Source of the DNA: Thermoplasmatota archaeon
GTDB taxonomy: Archaea; Thermoplasmatota; Penumbrarchaeia; Penumbrarchaeales; Penumbrarchaeaceae
DNA length: 6,198 bases
Direction: 5' to 3'
Assembly: GCA_030595585.1 (NCBI GenBank)
Contig: JAUVCY010000122.1
Coordinates: forward strand, 1 to 6,198
Part shown: positions 1 to 5,641 of the stretch, one piece after another
Layout of the letters: each line of letters begins with the position of its first letter
How positions within the stretch are numbered: the stretch's first letter is position 1
Notes under the pieces: model-generated
The model's input: only the letters and a program-made list of their open reading frames with translations
Told to the model about the DNA's origin: nothing
Database searches by the model: none
Made by a program: the position numbers and the translations under genes

Positions 1-839
1 AGATAGCCGCCTACCAGTTCACCACGTTGGAGGTCATCCCCGGAATCCTGGAGTACAAGGGCGCCAAGATCCAGATACTGGACATGCCCGGGATCATAAG
101 GGGGGCCTCAAGGGGGAAAGGCAGGGGAAAAGAGGTGATCACCGCCGCCCGTGCCTCCGATATAATAATCATTGCGGGCGATGTGTACAACCACCGATTG
201 GACGTCATCGAGAAGGAGCTGTACGACGCCGCGATAAGGATAAACATGTCCCCTCCAGACATCCATTTCTCCAAGACGGAAAGGGGCGGGATCATCGTAC
301 GCACAACAGTGAAACTTACCAAGATGACCGAAAAGGAGGCCGCCGAGATACTCAGGGCGTACGGTGTGGTGAACGGCGTCGCCATTTTCAGGGAGGACGT
401 CGTTCCCGATCAGCTTGTTGATTTTCTTGCGGGGAACCGGGTGTACATTCCCGCGGTGTACCTGATAAACAAGATGGACCTGGAGTTCAAGGGCATTTCC
501 GACAAGGTCAGACAGCTCATAGGAGAGGAGTTCTTTCCCATGTCCGTAAAGGACAACAGGGGGATCGATGAACTGAAGGACCTGCTCTACGATCGTCTGG
601 GGTTCATAAGGATATACATGAAACCCCAGGGGGGTGTGGCGGATATGGAGGATCCCATGGTCCTTCTGGATGGAGCGACCATAGAGACGGTCTGCGAACA
701 CCTTCACAGGGACTTCGTCAGATTGTTCAGATATGGACTTGTCTGGGGGGAGAGCGCCAAATATCCAGGCCAATCAGTGGGGTTGAAGCACGTGCTCAAG
801 GACGGGGACGTGGCATCGCTGATAATCCGAAGGATGTGA
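1..839 (+). CDS. DRG-family (Obg-related) GTPase, 5' end cut by window edge
   Basis: This is the C-terminal part of a developmentally-regulated GTP-binding protein, a translation-associated GTPase found in archaea and eukaryotes. The frame is open to the left edge (first full codon at 3), and the residues before the TTG at 27 (AAYQFTTLE) match the switch I region of the family, so the TTG is an internal leucine and the true start lies outside. Visible motifs are G3 DMPG (81-92), followed by the GKGRGKEV stretch typical of DRG; G4 NKMD (468-479); and G5 SVKD (from 543). The P-loop lies upstream of the window. Between G3 and G4 is the DRG-specific insertion (about 190-400). From about 606 to the stop is a TGS domain (IRIYMKP..., LVWGESAKYPGQSVG, DGDVASLI). 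About 278 residues are visible of the roughly 365 usual for archaeal members. It converges on the cyclophilin gene, 55 bases away. The family assignment is near certain; the cellular role is known only in outline (ribosome association). Confidence 0.95.
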   Translation, partial: IAAYQFTTLEVIPGILEYKGAKIQILDMPGIIRGASRGKGRGKEVITAARASDIIIIAGDVYNHRLDVIEKELYDAAIRINMSPPDIHFSKTERGGIIVRTTVKLTKMTEKEAAEILRAYGVVNGVAIFREDVVPDQLVDFLAGNRVYIPAVYLINKMDLEFKGISDKVRQLIGEEFFPMSVKDNRGIDELKDLLYDRLGFIRIYMKPQGGVADMEDPMVLLDGATIETVCEHLHRDFVRLFRYGLVWGESAKYPGQSVGLKHVLKDGDVASLIIRRM

Positions 840-894
840 TGCTTGCCACTCCACGTTGATAGGAGGAGATGCTCATCCCCATGACCCGAGATGA
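840..894. other. Short convergent intergenic gap without a clear terminator
   Basis: These 55 bases separate the DRG stop from the stop of the last gene of the minus-strand operon. Neither strand has a run of T of the kind archaeal RNA polymerase usually terminates at. The only symmetry is a small GATG/CATC element near 868-877. Termination for one or both transcripts may therefore occur inside the opposing gene. Confidence 0.5.
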
Positions 895-1548
895 TCACTC
901 GTAGACGATATATGCTCTCTGGATGACCACGGGATCGAGGGGCCTGTCATTTGAGTCCACCCTCGTGCTCGTTATATCATCCACTATATCCATTCCCTCC
1001 ACCACGTACCCGAACACCGTGTGCTCTCCGTCGAGGTGGTTGGCGGCCTGGTGTACGATAAAGAACTGCGATCCTGACATCCTGACGTCGTCACCCCTCT
1101 TTGCGCAGGAGATGGCGCCCCTTTCGTGGGTGAGGCCGTTATCTGCCTCACCCTCGATCGTGTAGCCAGGTCCACCGGTTCCATCACCGCTTGGGTCGCC
1201 TCCCTGGATCATGAAGCCGGGTATCACCCTGTGGAACGTCAGGCCGTTGTAGAAACCCTCATTGGACAGCTTTATGAAGTTGCCTGTAGCAACGGGGGCC
1301 CTGTCGGTATCGAGGAAGATCTTGATATTTCCATATCCATCCATCTCCAGGACGGCGTAGGGTTCGCCGAAGGTCACGTCATTCTGATCGAGAGGTCCAC
1401 CTTTATCGTCCGGATACTCCTCCGTGGTGAGGACGAACTCGTTGAGGGTGAAGAAACCGGCGGTCGCCAGGATGAGGGCCCCGATCAATACAAATAATGG
1501 GATCATTCCCGAATCGCCCCTGTTGTTCTTCCCGAGCCTTGATATCAT
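895..1548 (-). CDS. Membrane-anchored cyclophilin-type peptidyl-prolyl cis-trans isomerase
   Basis: This protein catalyses cis-trans isomerisation of Xaa-Pro bonds. It has 217 residues: a short basic N-terminus, one hydrophobic segment (about 15-34) acting as an uncleaved signal anchor, a linker, and a cyclophilin domain from about 63 to the end, so the enzyme should lie outside the membrane. Catalytic positions aligned by eye to human CypA are present: R107 (R55), F112, M113 and Q115 (F60, M61, Q63), Q161 and F163 (Q111, F113), and H176 (H126). The position of CypA Trp121, important for cyclosporin binding, is His171, so low drug affinity is inferred. The ATG at 1548 is chosen because GGTGA sits 6 bases before it, inside the last codons of the FKBP gene; the gap between the genes is 2 bases. 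It is the last gene of the ribosomal operon. The family is certain; the substrates are unknown. Confidence 0.95.
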   Translation of the reverse strand: MISRLGKNNRGDSGMIPLFVLIGALILATAGFFTLNEFVLTTEEYPDDKGGPLDQNDVTFGEPYAVLEMDGYGNIKIFLDTDRAPVATGNFIKLSNEGFYNGLTFHRVIPGFMIQGGDPSGDGTGGPGYTIEGEADNGLTHERGAISCAKRGDDVRMSGSQFFIVHQAANHLDGEHTVFGYVVEGMDIVDDITSTRVDSNDRPLDPVVIQRAYIVYE

Positions 1549-1550
1549 AT

Positions 1551-2468
1551 CTATTCACCCCTGTTGATCTTGTTGATCTCGATCTCGAATATCAGGGTCT
1601 TCCCTGCTACTTCCTTGTTGAAGTCTATGATGATCTCGCCGCCGGACACGGTTATACTGCCCATGCCCATCTCATCCCATTGTGGGGTTACGAGCGCGAT
1701 ATCGAACCACTCGAGGTCGAACATGGAAAGGGTCATGGCCGGAACCATGTCCTCCGGCCTGACGTCATCCGTGTGGTGCAGTAGCGTAATGACGTTCCTG
1801 TCCGTGGATATGTCCTCGACCGTTGTGTTCCATGAGAACGGATTGTAGGTGTCTCCGTATATGGGCTGGTTCATTACGGTAACCTTCGTGGGGTCCGCCT
1901 CCGTCACGATCACATCCCACATCCAGACGGGGTGTGACAGGGTCTTGCCAAGGGGATCGCTCACATCGCCATAAAGCCTGTAGAAATCCTCTATGGTCAT
2001 GGTCTGATATACGGGCATCGTCTGTGTGGTATTGAGATAATATATCATTTCATCGTATGAGGACCCGTACGCATCCTGAGGCGGAATGGAGATGGTGAAG
2101 CTCTGTCCCACCTTCTTTCCCAGGACTGCGTTATCGAACCCCTTGATCATCTGACCCGAGCCGACGGTGAACGTGAGATCATCGTATGTGCCCTTATCCT
2201 GGAAGCCGGATGATTTTGGTATTGAATCGTTCTCGGCGATCTCCCTTCTGCTCGTATCGAAAACGGCACCGAACTGATCCTGACCACCCTGGAAATATCC
2301 GGTATAGTCGATGGATATCTCGTCACCCTCCTGAATGAGGATGATCTCATCCTTCTCATCGTTATCTTTATCCGCTTTCCACTCATCATATTTGGTCATA
2401 CCGAGTATCGATGCGAATAGAATGATCGCGATACCGATCGCCCAGAGACAGAACTTCTCGTCATCCAT
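1551..2468 (-). CDS. Membrane-anchored FKBP-type prolyl isomerase with large flap insertion
   Basis: This is a 305-residue FKBP-family prolyl isomerase and probable folding chaperone. A hydrophobic segment at about 8-24 after a short charged N-terminus predicts a signal anchor with the catalytic part outside. The FKBP fold is split: residues 48-135 carry GDEISIDYTGYF, FDTS (70-73), GSGQMIKGFDNAVLGKKVGQ (103-122) and IPPQDAYG, and the last strand appears only at about 280-300 (IDFNKEVAGKTLIFEIEI), which closely resembles the end of SlyD-type FKBPs. Between them lies an insert-in-flap region of about 140 residues, longer than that of bacterial SlyD, which probably binds unfolded client protein. 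There is no lipobox and no SlyD-like metal-binding tail. The ATG start has GAGGTG (2482-2477) 8 bases upstream. It is 17 bases after ndk and 2 bases before the cyclophilin gene, so co-transcription is likely. The family is secure; extracytoplasmic location is inferred from the N-terminus. Confidence 0.93.
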   Translation of the reverse strand: MDDEKFCLWAIGIAIILFASILGMTKYDEWKADKDNDEKDEIILIQEGDEISIDYTGYFQGGQDQFGAVFDTSRREIAENDSIPKSSGFQDKGTYDDLTFTVGSGQMIKGFDNAVLGKKVGQSFTISIPPQDAYGSSYDEMIYYLNTTQTMPVYQTMTIEDFYRLYGDVSDPLGKTLSHPVWMWDVIVTEADPTKVTVMNQPIYGDTYNPFSWNTTVEDISTDRNVITLLHHTDDVRPEDMVPAMTLSMFDLEWFDIALVTPQWDEMGMGSITVSGGEIIIDFNKEVAGKTLIFEIEINKINRGE

Positions 2469-2485
2469 TCCTTATACACCTCGGC

Positions 2486-2950
2486 CTAATCTATTTGGGG
2501 ATAAACCCAATCATCTATATCCTTTTTGTACACCATTATCTCATTCTCCGGGAAGAAGAGGGATATCTCCCTGGCCGCGCTTATCGCGGAATCGGAGCCG
2601 TGTACCACATTTCTGCTCATCGTCATTCCAAGATCGCCCCTTATGGTGCCCGGTGGGGATGCTCTCGGATCCGTCTTTCCCATCATGCCCCTCACAACCT
2701 CCACCGCATCCTCGCCCTCGAGAACAAGGGCGACGACCGGTCCGGAGGTGATGAAGTGGACAAGGTCCTCAAAGAACGGTTTTCCCTGATGCTCCGCATA
2801 GTGCCTCGACGCCAACTCAGCATCGAGCCTGAGCATCCTGGATCCGATGATCTTGAACCCCTTCTTCTCAACCCTGCCGATGATCTCTCCGATGAGGCCC
2901 CTCTGGACCCCATCTGGCTTGATCATGAAGAAGGTCCTTTCCGTGCTCAA
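2486..2950 (-). CDS. ndk: Nucleoside diphosphate kinase
   Basis: The enzyme transfers the gamma-phosphate of ATP to nucleoside diphosphates through a phosphohistidine and so balances NTP and dNTP pools in the cytoplasm. At 154 residues it has the usual length. It shows the N-terminal strand ERTFFMIKPDGVQRGLIGEI with the nucleotide-contacting Lys11, and the signature NVVHGSDS with the catalytic His117. The start is a TTG at 2950-2948, giving MSTERTF, the expected N-terminus. A GGAGTGA ribosome site (2961-2955) overlaps the L24e stop codon, and the gap to L24e is only 4 bases. Its place after L7Ae-S28e-L24e is the conserved archaeal arrangement, so expression with the ribosomal proteins is expected. 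Nothing unusual is seen in the protein itself. Confidence 0.98.
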   Translation of the reverse strand: MSTERTFFMIKPDGVQRGLIGEIIGRVEKKGFKIIGSRMLRLDAELASRHYAEHQGKPFFEDLVHFITSGPVVALVLEGEDAVEVVRGMMGKTDPRASPPGTIRGDLGMTMSRNVVHGSDSAISAAREISLFFPENEIMVYKKDIDDWVYPQID

Positions 2951-2954
2951 TATA

Positions 2955-3137
2955 TCACTCCTTTATATGGAGCTTGGTCCATTCGATCTTCCTGGGAACC
3001 CTCTTTAACTGGACCATGTTCTTGCGGCATTTGGATGAGCAGAAGAAAAGTATATGGGCATCTTTTCTCACATGCATCATACCCGTGCCGGGCTCGATCT
3101 TCTCTCCACAGAAGGAACAGGTTCTTGCTTCTACCAT
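2955..3137 (-). CDS. rpl24e: Large-subunit ribosomal protein L24e (eL24)
   Basis: This is a 60-residue zinc-finger protein of the archaeal/eukaryotic large ribosomal subunit. The pattern CSFC (Cys7, Cys10) ... FCSSKC (Cys33, Cys37) gives the four zinc ligands, and GEKIEPGTGMMHVRKD and RVPRKIEWT match the family core. It is complete, with the compact archaeal length and without the long eukaryotic C-terminal extension. The ATG at 3137 is preceded by GGTGA (3146-3142) with a 4-base spacer. The TGA of that site is also the stop codon of S28e, so translation of the two genes is probably coupled. Confidence 0.98.
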   Translation of the reverse strand: MVEARTCSFCGEKIEPGTGMMHVRKDAHILFFCSSKCRKNMVQLKRVPRKIEWTKLHIKE

Positions 3138-3141
3138 GACC

Positions 3142-3351
3142 TCACCTCACACCGAGCTTTCTTGCCTCTCTGGAGGACTCCCGAAGCAGCAGAACATCTC
3201 CGACCCTGATGGGGCCCATGCAGTTCCTTGAGATGATCCTGCCCTTGTCCTTTCCATCGAGTATTCTAACTTTGACCTGGGTGGCCTCTCCGGCCATACC
3301 GGTCCTGCCAATCAGCTCCACGACCTCGGCCGGGATTCCATCGATGGGCAA
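3142..3351 (-). CDS. rps28e: Small-subunit ribosomal protein S28e (eS28)
   Basis: This is a 69-residue OB-fold protein of the small subunit near the mRNA exit region, found in archaea and eukaryotes. Diagnostic stretches are ELIGRTGMAGEATQVKVRIL, KGRIISRNCMGPIRVGD and the C-terminal signature RESSREARKL (57-66). The start is a TTG at 3351-3349: a full GGAGG (3363-3359) stands 7 bases before it, and no ATG or GTG fits the known N-terminus better. It lies 12 bases after L7Ae and 4 bases before L24e. Length and sequence are normal for the family. Confidence 0.97.
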   Translation of the reverse strand: MPIDGIPAEVVELIGRTGMAGEATQVKVRILDGKDKGRIISRNCMGPIRVGDVLLLRESSREARKLGVR

Positions 3352-3363
3352 TTATAATCCTCC

Positions 3364-3741
3364 TCACTCTTTCTTGCGAAGGTCTGAAAGCTTCTTGGAG
3401 ATGGTCTCCACCAGAACCTTGCCCTTCCCTGGCTGGATGATCGCCACAGCAGTTGTGGGTACCTTCAGCGATGCAGTGTTTCCCAGCTCCTGCCTGTTGG
3501 GGACATACGCGTAGGGTATGCCCTTCTCCTCGCAGAGATACGGGATATGCATCATGATCTCGGGAGGGGAGACGTCGGCCGCCATAATGACGAGCTTGGC
3601 CTTTCCTCTCTCGATGACCTTGGTCACCTCGTTTGCACCCTTTCTGAGCTTACCGGTATCCCTGGCCAGCTCAACTGCTTCATAAACAGACTCTTCGAGA
3701 TCCTTGGGCATCTCGAACTTCACATACGTAGCGTTTGCCAT
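3364..3741 (-). CDS. rpl7ae: Ribosomal protein L7Ae / kink-turn binding protein
   Basis: L7Ae binds kink-turn RNA. In archaea it is a large-subunit ribosomal protein and the core protein of box C/D and H/ACA guide RNPs, and it is also found in RNase P. The 125-residue product starts MANATYVKFEMP, as in the family. It carries the RNA-recognition stretch KGANEVTK (34-41) with the Asn-Glu pair that reads the sheared G-A pairs, AADVSPPEI (55-62), and a loop-9 region near LKVPTTAVAI. The ATG at 3741 is chosen over the in-frame ATG at 3789 because a perfect AAGGAGGT precedes it by about 6 bases and because the extra 16 residues do not resemble the family. It is the first gene of the operon, behind a strong TATA/BRE and a structured leader that may allow the protein to control its own synthesis. 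Confidence 0.97.
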   Translation of the reverse strand: MANATYVKFEMPKDLEESVYEAVELARDTGKLRKGANEVTKVIERGKAKLVIMAADVSPPEIMMHIPYLCEEKGIPYAYVPNRQELGNTASLKVPTTAVAIIQPGKGKVLVETISKKLSDLRKKE

Positions 3742-3747
3742 GTAATA

Positions 3748-3753
3748 ACCTCC
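3748..3753 (-). promoter_or_regulatory. Ribosome binding site deciding the L7Ae start
   Basis: The minus strand reads AAGGAGGTTATTACATG, a perfect Shine-Dalgarno core with a 6-base spacer to the ATG at 3741. The site begins directly after the lower G-A side of the leader hairpin, so protein bound there would cover it. Confidence 0.85.
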
Positions 3754-3784
3754 TTCAGGCCGCCGGGGTCCGGGGCCTTCATCA
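3749..3784 (-). promoter_or_regulatory. Candidate kink-turn hairpin in the L7Ae leader
   Basis: On the minus strand AGGCC (3778-3774) pairs with GGCCU (3761-3757), and CCGG (3773-3770) pairs with CCGG (3766-3763). This gives 9 pairs with one bulged C (3762) and a loop of three bases. Immediately outside the stem, GA (3780-3779) faces GA (3756-3755), the tandem sheared G-A arrangement of a kink-turn, and GAU (3783-3781) can serve as the three-base bulge. The canonical stem beyond the bulge is weak in this reading (U3784-A3754, U3785-G3753), which is the main doubt. The SD overlaps that side. L7Ae is the protein that binds such motifs, so autoregulation is inferred. Confidence 0.5.
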
Positions 3785-3828
3785 ATCATTGGCTCATAGT
3801 GCGAGCAAGCGGAGAATAAACAACGCTT

Positions 3829-3842
3829 ATTTATAAATTTCC
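3829..3842 (-). promoter_or_regulatory. Archaeal TATA box and BRE for the L7Ae operon
   Basis: The minus strand reads GGAAATTTATAAAT (3842-3829): a purine-rich BRE (GGAAA) followed by TTTATAAAT, close to the euryarchaeal consensus. Initiation about 25 bases from the box centre would fall near 3806-3808, giving a leader of roughly 65 bases before the L7Ae ATG and room for the hairpin. The box is nearly symmetric, but the BRE orientation favours minus-strand transcription. Confidence 0.75.
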
Positions 3843-3904
3843 TAAAACCAGTATCATCGTTGGTGCTTTCCAGGCGGATAATAAAGTGGTAATTACATCG
3901 TTAG

Positions 3905-3912
3905 TTTATTAA
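3905..3912 (+). promoter_or_regulatory. Possible TATA box for the plus-strand zinc-ribbon gene
   Basis: TTTATTAA lies in an AT-rich stretch (3901-3931) within the divergent intergenic region. Initiation about 26 bases downstream would give a leader of about 30 bases before the ATG at 3968. There is no good BRE, and GTATACTA at 3918-3925 is an alternative. Confidence 0.35.
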
Positions 3913-3957
3913 GTAGTGTATACTATTTTTTACTGGAGATGGACCCACGGGCCTCCA

Positions 3958-3962
3958 GGTGA
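3958..3962 (+). promoter_or_regulatory. Ribosome binding site placing the start at 3968
   Basis: GGTGA stands 5 bases before ATG 3968. The in-frame GTG at 3959 lies inside this site and has no comparable site of its own, so the ATG is preferred. Confidence 0.65.
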
Positions 3963-3967
3963 ACCAC

Positions 3968-4546
3968 ATGGGAGATGAAGAAGATCTCAGGGAGCGGAAC
4001 GACACGATCGCCAAGGACAGGATAGCACAGGCAAAATGGTATGAGTCGCTTCACCTCTACGCGGAGGCCCTCAGGATATACGAATCGATCAAGGACGAGA
4101 ACAACGTGATGAGGCTGAAGGAGCAGATGGCGGGCGAATACCGCATCAAGGCCAGGGATTTCGAGGCGGCGGGAAAGCTCCAGGAAGCGGCAAATCTATT
4201 CTACCTGATCGACGACCGGGAGGCCCTGGAGAGGATCAAGTCCCGCAAGCCCGACGTGGTGATACTCTACGACAAGGAGGCCGGAGGCCTGTCCCAGCTG
4301 GCTGGGAACATCAAAATGCCAGTGAAAGGGAACGTGGATGAGATCGCCTTCAGATCACCCAATTTGCCCGATGAGGAGGAGGTCGTGAAGCCCAAGAAGG
4401 CTGCCCCTAACGGGAACGGCTCAAAGGGGCTCCCCGTGAAGATGCCAAAAGGAAAGCCCTCATTCAGATACTGTCCATACTGTGGGGAGTCCGTGATGAC
4501 CAAAAAGGATCCCAAGTTCTGCCCTTTCTGCGGGGAGGAGTTCTAA
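3968..4546 (+). CDS. Helical-repeat protein with C-terminal zinc ribbon, function unknown
   Basis: This is a 192-residue soluble protein of unrecognised function. Residues about 8-90 are predicted helical, with a TPR-like rhythm of Ala, Tyr and Leu positions (KWYESLHLYAEALRIYESIKD, then ARDFEAAGKLQEAANLFYLID), suggesting two to three helical hairpins for protein binding. A linker rich in Lys, Pro, Gly and Asn (about 125-165) leads to a C-terminal zinc ribbon: CPYC (Cys169, Cys172) and CPFC (Cys185, Cys188), 12 residues apart. There is no signal peptide or membrane segment. A scaffold or adaptor role is the most that can be inferred. The gene is monocistronic within the window, divergent from the ribosomal operon. 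Its stop TAA directly abuts the stop of the opposing membrane-protein gene, so the two 3' ends must share transcribed DNA. Confidence 0.88.
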   Translation: MGDEEDLRERNDTIAKDRIAQAKWYESLHLYAEALRIYESIKDENNVMRLKEQMAGEYRIKARDFEAAGKLQEAANLFYLIDDREALERIKSRKPDVVILYDKEAGGLSQLAGNIKMPVKGNVDEIAFRSPNLPDEEEVVKPKKAAPNGNGSKGLPVKMPKGKPSFRYCPYCGESVMTKKDPKFCPFCGEEF

Positions 4547-5611
4547 CTACCTTCTTCTAACAGGCGGGAGACCTTGCAATTTATGCTCCTCTTTATTCTG
4601 GGAGAAGAACCTCTTGAGGTCCTCACGCCCCGCCCTCTCAAGTATCCACTTCAGCTCGTAGGTGTGTGAGAACCCTTTATAGGATGTTATCAGCAGGAAT
4701 ATCGATATCACCGAGAAGATGGACCCGATAACGAAGCCTACGGAGAAGGATGACAGGAACGCAAGGCCCAGTGCGAGGCTGAAGAATTCCCTCCTGTACA
4801 CGAAGTACGCGCTCAGTATCGCCATGAATGCGGAGAGCATCATGAGGATCGCCATGAAGTCGGTCAGCAGGAACGGGGGAGAGCTCGATCCGAACTGCTC
4901 CGTGGCCAGGGGGTCGACAATTGATGGGTCCCCTTGCGTCATCGGGATGTCTATCACATTTGGGGTCCCTATTCTTATGTAGACGTCACCCGAGCTCGAC
5001 CTGTACCCCTCCAGTGAAAGGGCCAGCGTCTTCTTGCCCGCATTGAGGCCCTCTATCACCACCAACCCCTCGCTGTCCGTAAGGCCCGACAACGTTCTGT
5101 CGTTGGAGATGACCGTTACGCTGACCCCTTCGAGCCCCCTTCCGTTACTGGAGTCGAGGGCCCAGACCGTGATGGAGGCCAGGTCCCGGGACTGCTGCTC
5201 TTCGATATCCTTGATGGCAAAGGAGTTGGAGATGTTGACGACGGAGTAGAGGATGCCCAACCCTCCGGTGAGGAGGAGAAGGACCATGACGATGGTGAGC
5301 CTTCTGTACTGTTTCTCCTTTGTATCGGCTATCACCTCCACCTTGGACCTCCTCTCCACCTTGACGGTGCTCTTCTTCCTGCTGCCCAGGCCGGGGGCAC
5401 GTTTTCCATCATTTTCATCGACGAGCACGCCGGGTCCCGAGATGGCTATCACGTCAAGTTCCGAGCTCTTTGAATCGGGGATATCTATCATGAAGTGGGC
5501 GTCGCAGTGGTCGCAGGTGAACACGAACTGACCTCTGCGTGTCCCCGGCGGCATGCGGAGTTTGAGCCTGGTCTCACAGGCGGGGCATCTGGTCTTTATT
5601 CTCTCTGCCAA
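4547..5611 (-). CDS. Four-helix membrane protein with N-terminal zinc ribbon and Ig-like loop
   Basis: This is a 354-residue protein of unrecognised function. An N-terminal zinc ribbon has CPAC (Cys9, Cys12) and CDHC (Cys33, Cys36). A basic linker (about 68-104) leads to TM1 (about 105-125). Residues about 145-225 look like a carboxypeptidase-regulatory or PEGA-type beta sandwich (ITVWALDSSNGRGLEGVSV, GLTDSEGLVVIEGLNAGKKT, LEGYRS), and three further hydrophobic helices follow (about 248-271, 275-292, 294-311) before a charged tail ending in RRR. With the zinc ribbon inside, the beta domain lies outside and the C-terminus inside. The start is a TTG at 5611-5609 with GGAGG 8 bases upstream. It could be a sensor or a cell-surface assembly factor, but nothing in the sequence decides. 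The 5' side carries an unusual repeat-rich leader. Confidence 0.87.
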   Translation of the reverse strand: MAERIKTRCPACETRLKLRMPPGTRRGQFVFTCDHCDAHFMIDIPDSKSSELDVIAISGPGVLVDENDGKRAPGLGSRKKSTVKVERRSKVEVIADTKEKQYRRLTIVMVLLLLTGGLGILYSVVNISNSFAIKDIEEQQSRDLASITVWALDSSNGRGLEGVSVTVISNDRTLSGLTDSEGLVVIEGLNAGKKTLALSLEGYRSSSGDVYIRIGTPNVIDIPMTQGDPSIVDPLATEQFGSSSPPFLLTDFMAILMMLSAFMAILSAYFVYRREFFSLALGLAFLSSFSVGFVIGSIFSVISIFLLITSYKGFSHTYELKWILERAGREDLKRFFSQNKEEHKLQGLPPVRRR

Positions 5612-5619
5612 TCCGTGAT

Positions 5620-5624
5620 CCTCC
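5620..5624 (-). promoter_or_regulatory. Ribosome binding site for the TTG-started membrane protein
   Basis: GGAGG (5624-5620, minus strand) lies 8 bases before TTG 5611, supporting that start. It lies 17 bases downstream of the last ACTTTGACA-type repeat arm, so structure in the leader could affect its exposure. Confidence 0.6.
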
Positions 5625-5641
5625 GATAGAGCTTATATCCC

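Noticed and set aside
108..773. Long open frame on the minus strand across the GTPase
   Set aside because: It lies antisense to clear DRG motifs and its product resembles no family; it is a shadow of codon bias.
27..839. TTG at 27 as the start of the GTPase gene
   Set aside because: The frame is open to the left edge and the residues before the TTG match the DRG switch I region, so this is an internal leucine in a truncated gene.
869..904. Tiny plus-strand frame (11 codons) after GGAGGAG
   Set aside because: The spacer is too short for the first ATG and too long for the second, and it runs into the cyclophilin 3' end; too short to support.
3742..3789. ATG at 3789 as the L7Ae start
   Set aside because: It adds 16 residues unlike the family and lies in the leader hairpin; ATG 3741 has a perfect ribosome site and the expected N-terminus.
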